Assembly: GCA_000787465.1 (NCBI GenBank)
Contig: JSYX01000262.1
Location: 1 to 46,189 of the forward strand
DNA: 46,189 nt
Direction of reading: 5' to 3'
Origin: Thermomucor indicae-seudaticae
Taxonomy: Eukaryota; Mucoromycota; Mucoromycetes; Mucorales; Lichtheimiaceae
The translations under genes were made by a program, and so were the position numbers. A model generated the notes under the pieces. It saw only the letters and a program-made list of their open reading frames with translations. It searched no databases and was not told the origin of the DNA. Shown here in pieces: positions 31,714 through 45,959 of this stretch. The first letter of the stretch is position 1; each line of letters starts with the position of its first letter.

Positions 31714-33061
31714 TTGTCACCAACAATAGGACGTTAGTTTCATCATTATATGCCTTTCGTTTCTTCCGGTCACAGCAACGTGTCTTAGTTTCGCTGAACA
31801 GAGCATGTCTGACAGCCGCAGCTTACTGGGTTTTTCCGTCTAATTTGCGCTTATGAAAATTGCTTTTGCGCTCATTTTTCATTTGGTTGTTTGGATAAAG
31901 GATGTTCGCACAACTGTCATCATAAAGTTCTAGATATCCTCTTTGCAAGGGTTTGCTACAGCGTGCACTGAATTATGACACGTGGAAAATATTCAAAGTC
32001 TCTTGCCAACAATGATGATAGATTTTGTATTTCCAAGGGCTTGCTACAATCATGCCAGGTAAGCTGTCTCAGCCAAGATAGACACTTAAACAGAGGGTGT
32101 CCAGTGCATGTACTACATACTTTTCTCTTTTCTTTCTTCTCAATGTTACAAGCGTCCTCAAGTCGCACACTCTTTGAAACATTATATGACCATGCTGTTC
32201 ATATCATCGACAAGAGTCTGTCAACGAAGATCATCATCAAGTATCGATTTATTTGCTCCCCTTTCGCGCAAGACCTTTGACCAGTGATAATCCTACTCGC
32301 GAGGCAGACAACGAAGGTCTTTTATGGGTGCGATGAAGGCTGTTACCAACGGCAAGGGTATGCTTTGCCAAGTTATTGATGCAAATTCTAATGATGATCC
32401 TAGGTTTTTCCCCTCTTCATTAGGGGAGTCTGGGACCTAAACGGCGGGGATATGGGTGGGACATTCGGGTTTTCTTCAAAATTGAGCCCTCTCTGCGTCG
32501 GCAGTGGCTGCCCCTCGAAGCATATAGGTTAAGTGTAAATGATTGTCTGAAGCAAAATGACAAATGGACTGACAGGATATTCTGATTTCTCTTTTCCGTA
32601 AATCGTTTTATTTTCTCTGCGCAAAATCTTACTGTAAATTTTGAAGAGTACACCTGTATAAGCCAGGGTGTCAGAAAGCACGCATGTCCACACAGTCGCT
32701 TGTTTATATGCAGTTTAACGGTACCTGTTACGTTCTGAAGATCATGAATGCAGTATAGTTCACAGCCGTCGTCGCTGAACATCGTTTACCCGAGTAAAGA
32801 GGAATGCAGGAGTTGCACTCGATTTTCGTGGTTGCAGGGCACAGAATTTTTGCGTTTTGTACAAAAGGGAATTGCGTAAAGAGAATAGCGCACAATGCAA
32901 GGAAACCTCCCAATGCGCTTGATTGGAGCGTAACGAATTACTCTATTAAGACAGGATATGGTGCCCGGGATTTGCGGCAAGCATCTTGTCTGCCGAAAAA
33001 CCGTTGTAGATAGCCGCAGAGAAAAAGAGCGTTGGTACCCGATTTTTTTTTATTTTGGATA
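31714..33061. other. Intergenic between the C2 gene and UFE1, possible small spliced gene
   Basis: At 31975 a plus-strand frame starts MTRGKYSKSLANNDDRFCIS, meets a CAG|GTAAGC donor near 32058, and could splice to ACAAG near 32153. That gives a 72-residue product ending SSSSIDLFAPLSRKTFDQ. Another frame over 32200-32340 also looks protein-like. The two cannot both be right and neither has a domain. The minus-strand frames at 32420-33123 are unsupported and include UFE1 3' flank. Confidence 0.3.
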
Positions 33062-34114
33062 TCATGAATACCAATCCAGGAATAATAGTACAAGACTTGC
33101 CATGATGAGAAGAAACAGCACAAACTTGCGAGTTCCCCGATTGTGTTCTCGAGTCCCTATAAGCTGCAGATTACCCTGCTCAATACGCTCCGTTGAAGCT
33201 ATAGAATCGGCGTAAAGACGGTCTGTCTGTGCTGTTTGGGCTGCCAAGTGCTCCGTCAATTGATTTTGAAGCGTGGATATCTCGAGCAATGCCTTTTCGG
33301 CGTTACGAACTTGATCCAGCGTGTGATTAAACTCTTCGAGCATGGCTGAATTTTCTTTTTCCAATACTTGGATTAGTTCTTGAGGCAATTCCTGATCCAT
33401 AGTATCAAATGTCTGTTCCTTCTCTTCCTCTTCTTCGTCTTCTGTATAGGTCATTGGCTGCTTAACTGTCGTCTGGCGGAACAGCTGGTTGTCTGTCTTT
33501 TCCAGAGCTCGGTTCAACCGTATTTCCTGCTGCGACTTTTGTAGTTCAGACACTTCTGTCAAGCGCTTGTTCAAGAACCAGGTGATGCTGCTGCGATGTA
33601 ACGTGAGCGTATCTTGGGCTACCGTCGTTGCATTGTTCAAGAAGAAAAGGCGACTTAATATTGCTCCTTGACGTTCTTGTTCCTGACGCTGTCTCAGCTT
33701 TTCTGCTTCCTCCAGCTCTTTTATTCTGTCCATGCATCGTCGAATCAAGATCTTGGCCTGGAAGTCGATTTCATCGCGCTCTTGATCTGTCAACGAACTC
33801 ACATTATTTGGAAACATTGAAAATAACGACGACGAGCCTTCAAGCTTTAAACTTGTAGCAGCAGGTCTCGTGCTTCGTGGATTAACGTAGTCATCAAGGT
33901 ATGCGCGGCGTATGGAGATTAGAAACTGTTTGAGACTGGTAATGTGCTGAAGGATGCGATAGGCTTCTTTGGTGAAGAGATCGTACGAGGCCATGCTGTC
34001 GTCCTGACCGCTGGCATCATCTTTAAAGGTTTTCCTTTTACGTCTCGGCTTTTCGGTATGTCGTGGCTCCTTGGAACTCACAATGACGCGGAATTCGGAC
34101 GTAAGGTCTGGCAT
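33062..34114 (-). CDS. UFE1: UFE1 (syntaxin 18), ER t-SNARE
   Basis: An intronless gene of 350 residues. Syntaxin 18/Ufe1 is the Qa-SNARE on the ER that accepts Golgi-to-ER vesicles and supports ER homotypic fusion. The N-terminus opens MPDLTSEFRVIVSSKEPRH, typical of the syntaxin-18 N-terminal motif, followed by a helical Habc-like region (YDLFTKEAYRILQHITSLKQ). The SNARE helix lies around residues 255-315 (LEKENSAMLEEFNHTLDQVR, LEISTLQNQLTEHLAAQTAQ, with the central layer Gln in STLQNQL). A single membrane anchor closes the protein (FVLFLLIMASLVLLFLDWYS). An acidic run (EDEEEEEKEQ) precedes the SNARE helix. It follows VPS13 by 123 bases on the same strand. Confidence 0.88.
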   Translation of the reverse strand: MPDLTSEFRVIVSSKEPRHTEKPRRKRKTFKDDASGQDDSMASYDLFTKEAYRILQHITSLKQFLISIRRAYLDDYVNPRSTRPAATSLKLEGSSSLFSMFPNNVSSLTDQERDEIDFQAKILIRRCMDRIKELEEAEKLRQRQEQERQGAILSRLFFLNNATTVAQDTLTLHRSSITWFLNKRLTEVSELQKSQQEIRLNRALEKTDNQLFRQTTVKQPMTYTEDEEEEEKEQTFDTMDQELPQELIQVLEKENSAMLEEFNHTLDQVRNAEKALLEISTLQNQLTEHLAAQTAQTDRLYADSIASTERIEQGNLQLIGTREHNRGTRKFVLFLLIMASLVLLFLDWYS

Positions 34115-34237
34115 GGTTGCGTGCCTTGCTTTGCCGGAACAGAAAGCATGATAATCGTTGAATCCCCGAAATCCAAAGCCAACATGTAGAAGTGAAATAA
34201 ATGAAATAAGGTATTTTTATTCATGTAAAAAGGTTCA

Positions 34238-37200
34238 TTAGTCGCTAGGTCGCCGTGCAGCATTGTACTTGATAACAGCCTCTTCAATCTTTTTAAAGAA
34301 AGCTTCCCGGTTTGTCTTGTCGGGAATAACCAGGAATGGTTCCCAGCTCATACTTCTCAAGTAGATGGCGATCCCAGTCGGTTCGCACTTGATGGTCTGT
34401 ATCTCTGTAAAAGGCTCCTGCCATTCCACGGCTAGACGTCGCGTGCGAATCAACATAAGTCGATTGGACGTAAGCATGGCCACACGCTCATTGCTTTGCA
34501 CGTGACAATGCGCGATATAGACATCGTTGAAATATTTGCCACCATCCACATCCTTGAGCCAGTTTTGACCCTGGGCTTCTCGAGCGGAATATGGCTATTC
34601 AAGCAATCAGGCGCGTCAAAAAGTAATGTACATACAGTTGGTTTACAAAGGCTACATACCCTCAATATCCCATCGGGTCCAATGTAACGAGGGGGACGGA
34701 TACGCTCAATATCGTTTGTGTCAGATGGTGTGGCTGAATTCCGGATACCTTCGGTGACATTGCTTGCTAAATCAAAGACACCAACAACTGGTTTTGTCAC
34801 AGCACCGACTAGGCCTTTGCCGACACCGGTAAAGAAACCGCCAACACCTTCTTTTGAAGCTCCTTCAATAGGTCTTGTCTGTTGTGCCAAAACGTATCAA
34901 TCAATGTACAACGAAACCTCTTGCTGGTCGAGTCCAGTAAGTATTACTAACCACTAGACCAGCCATTCCACTGGCTAGGCCGCTTGCTAATGAGTTTGCA
35001 CCTTGTGCAACACCACCAAGAGCATGTCGCGGTCGGTTACGAGCCATATTCATTCGTCGTCGTTCTTGATACTCGCGATCCATTGTCGCTGCAGATAATC
35101 CTTTACTGATACTTCCCGTAAACTTTGTGAAGCTGTCCGAGACACCAAACACACTCTTGCGCAAGAAGCCGCTAAATCCCTGCGTCCACTCTCTGTCAGA
35201 AACAAAGAGGCAGCAAAAGAATCAGTCCAGAATAATAACTTACCCGAGCAATGCCAATACCCAAATCATGCGGACGATCGCTGTAAATAAATCCCTGCCA
35301 CGGCTCATAAAATAGCTCAGCTACTCCAGAGCTTAGGTTGTTGAACAACCCGACTATTCGAGCAATTTAGCAAAACAGACTCGGTCACAGACAACATATA
35401 ACTTCTAAATACCTGGATTTCCTAGGAAATCTGCAGATCCCAACATTCTGTGGAATTGATATACAAATTGATCGCTGTAATGGATAAAAATGCGATTGAG
35501 AAGATCAAGGCCACTGGCGCGTAGATTCTCTACTGCCAAAGCGTTGAATCTTAGAGGAGCCGCCTAATTCATTTTTTTTATTCAGTATCAGATCATACCA
35601 ACAACCACAAGAACAACTTACATTGATATTGCCAATGGCCATGGTTAACACGTTCACGAAAAACGTGAGGGCAGAGTTTCCTTGAGCCCTATTCCCTCGC
35701 TGAGTATAACTACTGTCGTTATACTGTGTTGACCTTACGTACCTTTCGTCGACGATATTCACTTGGTCAGTTCTGACAAATGACAAGTCAAACTCAATTG
35801 GCTGGATACTGAGCATTTCAAAGTACAACTGGGCCACGCCATCCTGGGGCTTCACATCAGGAATTTCCGTGCTGATCTCCCAGATTTTTCTAGATTGACA
35901 GCAAGGTCTATCAGGGAACACAATATAATATCGTTTGAAAAGCTTTCTTTACCCATCATCAACCGGTGCGTTCCAGCCTTCCACATCCAAATGCGTAAAG
36001 TCAAGAATAGCATAAATAAACGCCTCATCCATTTCCACGCTCATCTCCTGTAAAAGGATCGAGAAATACTTGAAGTAGAGGACGCCGTGGGCTATTCTCA
36101 ATATTAGTATCGATCGATGCGCTATCCTGATGTCTATTGTTCAATTACTCACAGTCATCCTTCACTCGGTCTAATCCTAATTGGAATGTGGGGACAATCT
36201 CTTGGTTTCCACCTTCCTTTGTCACATTTGTGGGGTAAAGTAAAATAGGGAACATTGTGCCATATAGTTGGTTATCGATCTGAGTGTCCGCAGTAAGCAA
36301 CCATCTTTCAGCAGATTGAGAGTCAAAGGACGTATTACCTGCACCCATTTGATCAGCCAACGAAGCGACTGATACATGTTCGAGTCGGTAAGTTTAAGCT
36401 CGAATCCACGGAAGGTGATGTACGCGATTTCCTGAAGTGTGGCACGCGTAAATAAGTCTTTCTGCATAGAACAAACGATACCTGTTTCCATTACCTGTAG
36501 ATGCCTGTTGACCATGGAAAACCCTATCTGCGAAAGTTGTACTTCCACGACAAAGTTTATCACGGGCTTCACATCAACCGTCTCAAACCCCTCTCGCAAC
36601 ACAGTTTCCCTGGACGAGGCAGCTGATATGGATGACTCTGAGGTAAGCGGTCGATAATAACTGTCCGCTTGATTGTATGGTTTTAGGTAAACCACCTGTG
36701 TGGATTGGTGCGTTTTGATGTCGATAGATGTGATTACTTGACGTCCATTTTTTCCCTGCGGAAGAGTCCCTCCTTTGTTAGACCGGCATAACCAAACCAA
36801 AAAATCTGTGTTTGCATACACTGTGCCGGAAGGGTAACTGGCTGCCGATCTCTTGCAGGTTGATACTACGCTCACGGCCGTAAGCGTTCAAAATGATCTT
36901 TTTATCTTTAATGGCTGGCATATCCCATGAGTACGGTACAGATTGATGCGCTGGTAATCGGTAACGTTTTGTCCTATGGTGTCGCAGGCGGCTATCCACG
37001 TAATCATCTCGAAGCACAACCGGGTCCTAAAGCGTGCGTAAGTCGCAGAAAAAAACCAATTTCGCTTCTAGCCAAAACATACTTCTTGATAAAACGTCAT
37101 ATCCTCATCCGTTTCATTCACAATACGATATGGCCATGCGTCCTCTTTCTCTTTCCTGAGCACAATAAAGATCGTGGCCTCTTCCAGAACAGTAGTGACC

Positions 37201-40200
37201 CGCATAAGAGCAACTGTGGAACCATCAGCACTATCAAGCCGGACATGAACTGTTCCTATATCCTGGATATTAAACGGTGCAGACCTGAAAACACGGTCAA
37301 GTTAGAATCAATCGGATGCCTTGACCATTCATAACTCGTTTTCTCGTATACCATGCATTGTTGATTCCGGGGAGTTTCACAGAAAGTTGTTTTTCTGCAT
37401 TTTTCCGGAGATTATACAGAGGAACTCGCTGCTTCGGTTCTAATACGTGATCAGCGCGGGACTCCGGCTCGCGATATCGTATGCTTTCATCCATCTGATT
37501 GCTCAAGACAAAGCGAGGCATGAATGTAACTATCTTCGTCATCTTGTACTGATTTTTTACAGATACAAGTTAGCGACAGCAACTGACAGCCACGACTTGA
37601 AAGATGTAGATAGTGTACCTTCCCTTGGCCTTCTTGCACACTGATACCAAGATGAACGTCTTCAGAATCAGCTACTTTTGGCAATGCAACATCATGGACA
37701 CTGCCCACAGCTTCAAAACTTAGAGGCTTCACCAAAATAATAATATTAGTATGTTTTCCAAAAATTTACACGAGATATACCATACCGGACTCCAATCAGT
37801 ACCAGATACTTGAATAAGCGACCGGTTGCGGTTATCCAGCTTTGGATACGAAAACATATAAGGTTCAGGCTATTTCGTTTGCAAGAAATATAAGTGTGCT
37901 TGTCTTGTTATCGCACGAAAACTTCCCATACCTTATCTCCAATTCTGCAAGTCGCAGTATTTTGCCCGCCAGAAAACATCGAGCTCTGCCAAGCTGGCCG
38001 TGCTTTGACAGATATAGCGCGACCAGTCTTGTTTATCATAACGTAGGGACAATAGATGCTGTATTTGCGAGCACCGCCAGACTCGGGAATATCGCTGAAT
38101 CCAATGTTAATCCATGGGCCTTCGCAACCCGTAGCTTGCTACAGAATACTTACGTGATATTGATACGAAGTGTCAACTTCACATTATCCCGATTTACAAG
38201 CTGCAGGGACTCATCAATATTCAAGTCCTCAGTACCTCGAGTGCTGATGATAGCAAATTCGCTTGCGCTGTAACCTACGCAAAACCGTGAGAAAATAAAT
38301 TCTCTTTTCTGGCACGTTGTATTGGGGAAACCCACTGGTGTCTGGCATTTGTATGTTGAACAGCAGCAAATGACCGTTCTCGATAACGTGTAAAGGTGTA
38401 TTCCCGCCCTTACGCAAATAAGAACTGAAATCTTGTCCTGCAGTCTTGTCAATAATTCTGAAGTTGAACGAATACGGGAGCAAATTTTCGATCTCTATGG
38501 GAGCACTAAGTCGGATGGCCATGATAGGGTAATGACTGAGGAGACATATTTTTTAGCTCAACACACTCCCGCCTCAGCAACAAGTGTATCAAATATACTT
38601 ACCCGAATAGAACGTTCTTTTTATCCATACGTCCATAAATCTGGAATACAAAAGGTGGCATATCGCCGCCCTCTTTTGCCAGACACTTTATCGTATTTAG
38701 ACGCTCTCCGTTCTTCACAAAGTCTTTCCAATGAAGCCCACGATCTGTCCAGGTATAGCCAAACCCAGCTATGCAACGCGAACTATTAGGCAGATTGTGA
38801 TTTCAATCGTTCTTATGCAAACCTTACCGTCCGGTCGTACAATGAAACGATTGTGGAAGGCTTTCTCAATAGGTAGAGCAAAGTCCTCTCCCGGTGCTAT
38901 CATCTTGCATTAGATGCCAATGCAGTAACGCCATACAAAGAAAAAGGAGACTCATACCAATTTTTTTGATCGGACCCTCCAATCTTTGACCACTCCTGTC
39001 CAGGAGTGCAATGTCGACAGGTAGCAAAGTTCGGTTCTCGATAAGTACAGAAGAGCGGATAGTAACCACCTTGACATTGTCAACGAGTTTGACGTCAAAC
39101 ACCACTCGATGCTGCACGCCATCGATCCGCGGCCGTAAACTGTATATATGCTCTCCTTGAGAATCAACAGAGACATTACGTAAAGACTCCCATAAAGCGC
39201 CATCGAGTTGAATACTAAGCATATTGTTTGTTGTCGTTATTGTCTACGCTTGCCGAGTAAGCAAAGCAGGAAAATACACACAAGACTCTCATGATTTACT
39301 TACTTCTCTGCGTTCCCGCCAGTCCTCAAACCACCATGGCATCTCGGCACCATCTTCTAGTGTCTTTATCACTGTTTCACCCGGCGTGGCTCCGTTATTG
39401 GCGTTCCACAAATGAAGACGATACCCAGTCCAGTTTCGCAAACGATATGGCGCAATTGTGCCGCGTTCACCTTTATATGCGAGCTGCACAAAAATAAAAA
39501 GGATTATAAACAATTTGAGACAATATTGTCTGACTTGTATCTATCGTAGCAACACCTACTTCTTTTTGCTTGTCCCACCATCGCATAGTCGCAAGAGCAC
39601 TTTCTAAAAATGTATGGGTGATATTCACGTTAAGCTCGGAGTTTGACAGCAATTTGACATTAAGGGGCTCATTTTTTTGCGTGCTGCGCCGGGTCACCGC
39701 CAGTTTGAAGCTCCATGGTTCAATCAGGGGCTCCCAATGAGAATTCTTGACGTTAAAAAAGTTAACATATGCTGAAAAAGATACGTCTGCCGATAGCTGA
39801 AAATGTACGCTGAATTAGAGCCAGCAACGTCCTGTCCATCTTGTCTTTGCCACTTACGGAGCGCGACCAATTCGCTACTTCCACACTGAACGGCTTGATG
39901 TTGATATCGATCATGGGCATTTCATGAATGTCCTCGATCAAGACAACCTTTAGACCTTGAAACGATGCCCGCAGCTAAAATGACGACAATTTATTTAGGA
40001 CAGGTTTTTTTTGTTAACCAGGTGTAAAAAGGCACTTACCGACTCACGCATCAATCGATTACCCACGGAGGTGACGATTTCCTGAACTTCGATATTTGGC
40101 TGCTGCTGGGCTGCTGTAGAAGACGGCGTGTTTTGAATCGTCTCATTGTAGAGTATGTAAGCTTTGTTGAAAATATCGGTGACTAGCATAGCGTCCCGAT

Positions 40201-43200
40201 AGGATAGCCGCAAAATCAGGGCCTCTACGTCCACTTCCAACTCAGTGTTACTGCTTGTATTGTTATTATTCATTGACATGGATACGTCAAAGCTTTGAAT
40301 GAACTTTAAAGTAGAGGTTTGGCGCATATCCATACGGCAAAGATACATGCCAACTTGTCGAACAGCCAATGCAGTGACAGCCTGTCGAGATATCATGACT
40401 TGATTTGCCGATAGCACTACTGCCTCTGAATCCATCGCGTCAGGATTTTCCAGGAGGATAAATTCCGGGTTTACAATGTTGATCCGGAAAGAGATTTCCA
40501 TGCCGTTGTTGTCTTTGCTCTGCATACTACTGCTGCGGTAGCTGACAGAAGGCCCTCGGCTTTTCTCGGCGTTGTCTGGTTTTGGACCAAAGGGCTGGAT
40601 AAAGAAGTCATAAAGTAAGAAGGCATGATCCAGAGACAGCACTATTTTTGGTTCTGTCACGATGATCGTTGCTATGCCATGCCTTGCAGGCTGTGGCGCT
40701 GAGATATCAAGTTGAAGCTCGAACTGATGTCCATTCTCAGTCGCGGGTATGATCTCTTTAAATTGGCTCTTTACGTCGGGTCTCGTATCGTCTACAGTGA
40801 GCGACGTAACTTTTACCGAAACCGTCATTGTATCGTTTTTATGCATGATATATTGTACGCGGGTATCATTGAGAGCAATCCGCGAGAGACTTTGAACTGC
40901 TAGGGGATCGCTGTTCATGCTCTGGTTTTTGTAAATGTCCAGACCGATGGTCTTTGACGTTAAGCACAACTTTATCCGTGGCAAGCCTGGCTCTCGTTCT
41001 TCTTTAGGCTGATCCTTGCTGCTACCCTTGTAAATTGTTGGCTCGCCTTTATTTCTGGCTGGTAATGGTGGCGGTGACAGAGCGTTCGCGGTATCTCCAG
41101 CGTCCTGTGACCCAGACCAGACTCTTGATATCATATTAATCGCAGCCATTAAAAAGGTGTATTGGCGATCTGTAAGATGCATCTGAATATCTGTAACTTT
41201 GCCGGTAATCTCAATGTCTGGGCGGTCGGAGAACTGTCCATCGTGAATGCTGCTTATGTTGAAGTCAAAGTCGATATTGTCAATAATTGGAAGGGTTTGA
41301 AGATGAAGTTGTTCGCCAGGTTTCTCTTGGTGGTAATATTTGGACGTTAAGCTGATAGCTCGTATGCCGGCTTTACATAGATTAATGCATCCATCTTTCT
41401 CGTCGATAAAAGAATTGGAAGCCCATATTTCACCAAGGTGAGCAACCACAACATCAAGAGGATGCTGATGCATCTCCGGGAAGAGTACCACTGGGGTTTC
41501 TATAATAACATCAAAGTGTGTTTTGGCCACTGATTGCTGAAACTGTTGCGCTGACTCTAAAGCAGCCTGTCTAGCACGATCATAGACGGTCTTCATGGCC
41601 GCGAATCTGCCCAGATATTCCAAAAATTGCTGAACAGGCTCTTCCAAGAAAGTGAATTGCGCAGAGCCCATCCGAAGGTAGATAGATTGATCGTATCCAG
41701 GATAATCTGCGTCTTCTTTCTTGAAAGTCTCGAAACGGAAATCGATCAGTTCTTCACCCTGGATTGTCAATAGTTGTCGACCGTAGGGCTTCTGCTGTAC
41801 ACCTGGCTCTTTCTTGACAGGGCTCAAGTCATCCGTAAGTGTGAAGTTTGCAAAATTCGCTGAAACTCTTGTTGTACCGTTGGCTATGAGCGCTGTCAGA
41901 TCACCGTGTGACAGCTCGCCTGTGGCTAACCGCACTCCGTCGTTGTTTAGAATGAAGTTCACACTGTCCAGAAGTACGGATACGTGTATGCTTTGCTCAA
42001 CGTCTTGCTGTCGTTGACTAACAGACTGAGATGTTGGGACGGTTGCACCCTCCAAAGAAGTAACCCGTTTTGTTCTTGTCGCTGCTGTATCTTCATCGAC
42101 AAAGGTATTCAGAACAAAGTTATACAACGTTAGAATTGAGCTTCGGGTTATGATGAAGTTAAGGGTGGAGAGCGTAATATTCGCCGTTTGATCGATTCCT
42201 TTGTACTTGTCGAGATACTCCGGGTGCATGCGGTCAACGCGGATATACTCGACATTCACTAAATCTTTCGCTTCCGCTTCTGACATATTTCCGCCCGTCT
42301 GTAAGACGTCTTGGTCGGACGTGACGAGGTATTTGAACTCGTTTCCATGTTTCACACGGTCAGCAACGTCTAAAGATTTGAGCGATACGTATATGGCTGT
42401 GTCGTGAGGGCGAAGACAGTAGCCCACAGCTAAATGTTGCAATACAAGGTCGCAAAGCAAGTCCTCTGAAGCTCGGCCATCTACCACATTTGCTTCTAGA
42501 ATATTAGCCGAAACCCTGTCAACTCGGAAATCCAGTTCAAATATCTTCTGGTGAGCGCTAACAGTATTCTTGCCATCGGTTGATTTCCGAGACACAACTG
42601 ACGAAGTCGCTGCTGTCATGGTACCATCACCCACTCCGGTAAGCGATCCTGCATCATCCGAGAGCTCGTCACTGTCTTCACTGTCACTATCGAGTAAAAA
42701 CTCTTCCTCAGTTTGTTTCCAAAGTCGTGTTCGCATCAGATCAGATGTTTGTTTGCTTTTACTAGCATCTGCCGCCGGGCCTGTTGATAAAGCTGACTGG
42801 TCATTGTCACGTAATATTCCTGAGGCTTCAATTAATCGTGGTATTTGCATCAGCATCCGATACTTGGTGTCTGAAAAGTTGACAGCGAGTAACGGAAGAT
42901 GGCCGGATATCTTGATATTAGCAAGGTCTACTGAATTTCGGAGGATGCACAACTCGACGAGAAAAGACATGTCAATGCGCTCTACTAGATGCAAGTAGTT
43001 ATACTCGTCTCTCGGGTTTCGGATTTGGTCCAAGCATACTTCAACCGAATCCCCAATAAGGATTTTGGTTTGTGTCAGATGAACAGAAAACTTGTCGTAC
43101 ATCAAAGACCGAAGGCGCATGTAATCCTCGCTCGTATACTCGCTGGCACGCTTCGCTTTCATTTCTTGAACGATTTCCGGTGAGGCTAAATTGCTCTCAA

Positions 43201-45959
43201 CGTTGATATGTCCGGCATCAAGTACAATGCCCCTGGAGCCTTTGACCATGCAACTAGCAGGGCGGTTTCATTGGTTAGCTAGATTAAAAAGACCCACAAT
43301 AGAAAGAATCGCATACTCTTCCGGAATCACAATAACTGGTGCATCCATATCTACTTTCAAATCCAAAGTCGTACGATGCTCCAAAGCAAATTCAAGGTTG
43401 ACCTTTGTCTGGTTCTTGAGATCCTCAAAAGTATCGCCTGCTACCTCAATGAGGGCATTGATACTGTCTGCACTTGTTTCCGGCGGTCGGAAAAAGTCCA
43501 AGACTTCTCGGATTATGGTAGGATTGTAGACAATATCAATGTTGCGCATAACAAGGGCAACCGCATTGTCAGCACGTCCGTCAAGCGGTTTGTGCTCGAA
43601 AGCAACTGAGAAGAATGGATCTTGTATGTTCGAATACTTCAAAAGCTGAGGGTCCGCGTTAGACCTTCGCTTGCTTTGTAAAGCTTTCTCTTCTTTCTTC
43701 TGCTTTGCACCAATGAGCTGGCGATACTGTGTATTTTTTGTAATCCCATCGTACAGTCGCATGTCTCCGAGTCCCGCCGATGCTTTGAAAGATTCAACAT
43801 ATTGTATAAACCCGAGCATAACAGTATCGAATACCAACGATACAACTTCAGTCGGGCTCTCGGAGTGAGGTGCACGTTTTATAGTAAAAGAGCCCTTGCT
43901 CAGCGTGGTCCGCAGACAGAGCATCATGGTCTTTTACCCAACAATCAGTCAGTCTCTATATCGTGATACCATGATCCATACGCTTACATCCTTCGGGAAA
44001 TCAACAGCTGCTGCAACGGCTGCTTTGTCTTCGTCGTATTCAATAGCGTCATAAAATTCTTGTTTCTGCTCCTCTGTAATGACTAGTCCCGAGTCAGGCT
44101 ATTTATTATTATCGGAATTAATGTCTGATGCGAGGTTGTTGAGAACTTGAAGGCTCACCTCTTCCGCTGGCGTGTTCTGAGAAGACGTCCCATACCACCA
44201 TGAACTCAACCAGCCAACTTTCGTTGCTGGCTGAGCGGCAGCGAGTTCCTTCTTTCTGCGCTCCTCCTCCGCAGCTTAGAATGAAATATGTTATCAGCAT
44301 TTGGTGCATAATTAGAAGGATACTAAAGTCGTGGGTATTACCGATGATGGCTTTCTCTCGGCGAAGTTTATTCTTGGCTAAGCTCCTATAAAAACGCAGA
44401 TCCTCATAGCTCAACTTATGCTCAAGTGCATCGAGCTTTTCCATTTGTTCCGGCGAAGCTCTGTTAAGCTTGCTTGCTACATAGCATTCGATATAAGCCA
44501 GACGGTCATCCCGTCGTTGCCGAAAATGATCCCAAGTCCAGCGATAATTTCGCTCATGAATCTCGGATAATACGGCTTTAGCAGCAAATTGAAAGTATTC
44601 GCGCGGGTGTGATTTTGGAGTAGTACCAGGTGGAGGATGAAAGTCGATATACTGAAGTTGGTCTGTTAACCGCGTGATATTCAATCGAAATCCTGTTCTT
44701 ATTACATTACCTTTTGTTTCTTTAGGTAGGAGTGGAACAAGTCAATCATTAGAATTCCATCACGATATTGTTCATCGTCAATAACAAATGCAAGTTCGTC
44801 AAACAGAAGCGTAGCGTCCACTTTAGGTACTTGTCCACCAAAGTTTTTGTTCAATTTGATCTAGGTACGACTCGCATCATGTTCCTTCAACTAGAAAGGT
44901 CTGATGTCACTTACCCTCCCTGTTCCAGAGACCGGCTTAAGTACGTATTGATGCTCGGAAGGAATATGTGCCTTAGTAGCAATCTAAAGTCCCGGTGAAA
45001 GGGGTTTAGAATATCATCATCAACAAGGGTCTCTTGTAAAGTCTTACCATTTCTTTAAATATCAGGTTTGCTTGATCCTCGTCCAAGTCGGCAAGTGAGC
45101 GACTATCAGTATTCCAGTAGATCGAAAGGGATTCCAGTGTTGCAAGCTTATGAATCGTAGCTACAGCGTCACCAATGTTTTGTGGAATCCAATTCTCATC
45201 GGTGGAGATTGCTGAAAGCTCGTTTAACGTAATACCAGCTGCAAATCGATGCCCTGGTGCAGATATATTATCCTCATACCGTACATGAATATTGGTTATG
45301 GAGAATTGTAGGTTGTTCAGTATTTTCGTAAGCAATTGATTAGCAAAAGTCTCATTCTTGGCTGATTCGGCGCTATCCGACGAATGCGTTGTACTCTTCA
45401 TCAGTTCGGCATTGGCAAGCTTGCGCATCTTTTGTTGGTATTGGCGCTCACGTAATTCTTCCGCAGTTATCTATTGCCAGGAAAGGTCGATAAATCGTGC
45501 GCAACTCTTCTTCCAGTTTAGATCCGGAACCAATACTCACTGTTGATTCACTCCTTGGTCCAGCCAAAACATAGACATCACGAATATATACCATGACCGG
45601 TTTGCTTTTGAGGTTGGACCACGGAATATTGAGCGTTAGCTCGCCCAGGTGTCCTAGAGGTGTACCCCACCCTTTAGCCACGCTGTAACGTAAGGCGTCT
45701 CCAGCCTTGTTTATCCCGATATACCTGCAATGACGTCTACAGGAAGGTCAAGCTTGTCTAGAGCTTCTTTCTTGAGTTTGAGATTACGCAAAACAACGTC
45801 GCCTGAAGAGCATATATTAGGACTCCCCACAGAATAATCGCGCTTCATGCACAGCCAATTACCAGACCATATCCCAATTTGAAGCTGGTTATAGTTCACG
45901 TTTGATACATAGGCACCTAAAATTCTATTGAGCAAAGTTGAAACCAGTGATTCCAACAT
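34238..45959 (-). CDS. VPS13: VPS13, bridge-like lipid transfer protein
   Basis: Moves phospholipids in bulk between organelles at contact sites. The gene runs 11.7 kb from ATG 45959 to TAA 34238 with many short introns. The first exons are 45959-45863, 45802-45725 and from 45653, and 40 kb (39995-43253) is one very long exon. The N-terminal chorein domain is intact: [59 protein letters not shown], then [12 protein letters not shown] and [13 protein letters not shown]. The central groove region has repeated beta modules (for example [20 protein letters not shown]). The adaptor-binding (SHR-BD) domain covers roughly 39.5-37 kb ([20 protein letters not shown]). The C-terminal VPS13_C/ATG2_C-like amphipathic region ([40 protein letters not shown]) is at 35.2-34.7 kb. 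The PH-like end ([20 protein letters not shown]) finishes near 34.24 kb. An in-frame TGA at about 43265-43267 lies inside a 63-base intron and is not a defect. Confidence 0.96.

Noticed and set aside
39995..43249. Several antisense frames of 60-140 codons across VPS13
   Set aside because: They overlap conserved VPS13 coding sequence on the other strand and show no independent signals.
43254..43316. In-frame TGA in VPS13 that looked like a nonsense mutation or recoding
   Set aside because: A 63-base intron with GTATGC donor, GCTAAC branch-like site and CTGCTAG acceptor removes it and joins VIVIPED to CMVKGSRG in phase.
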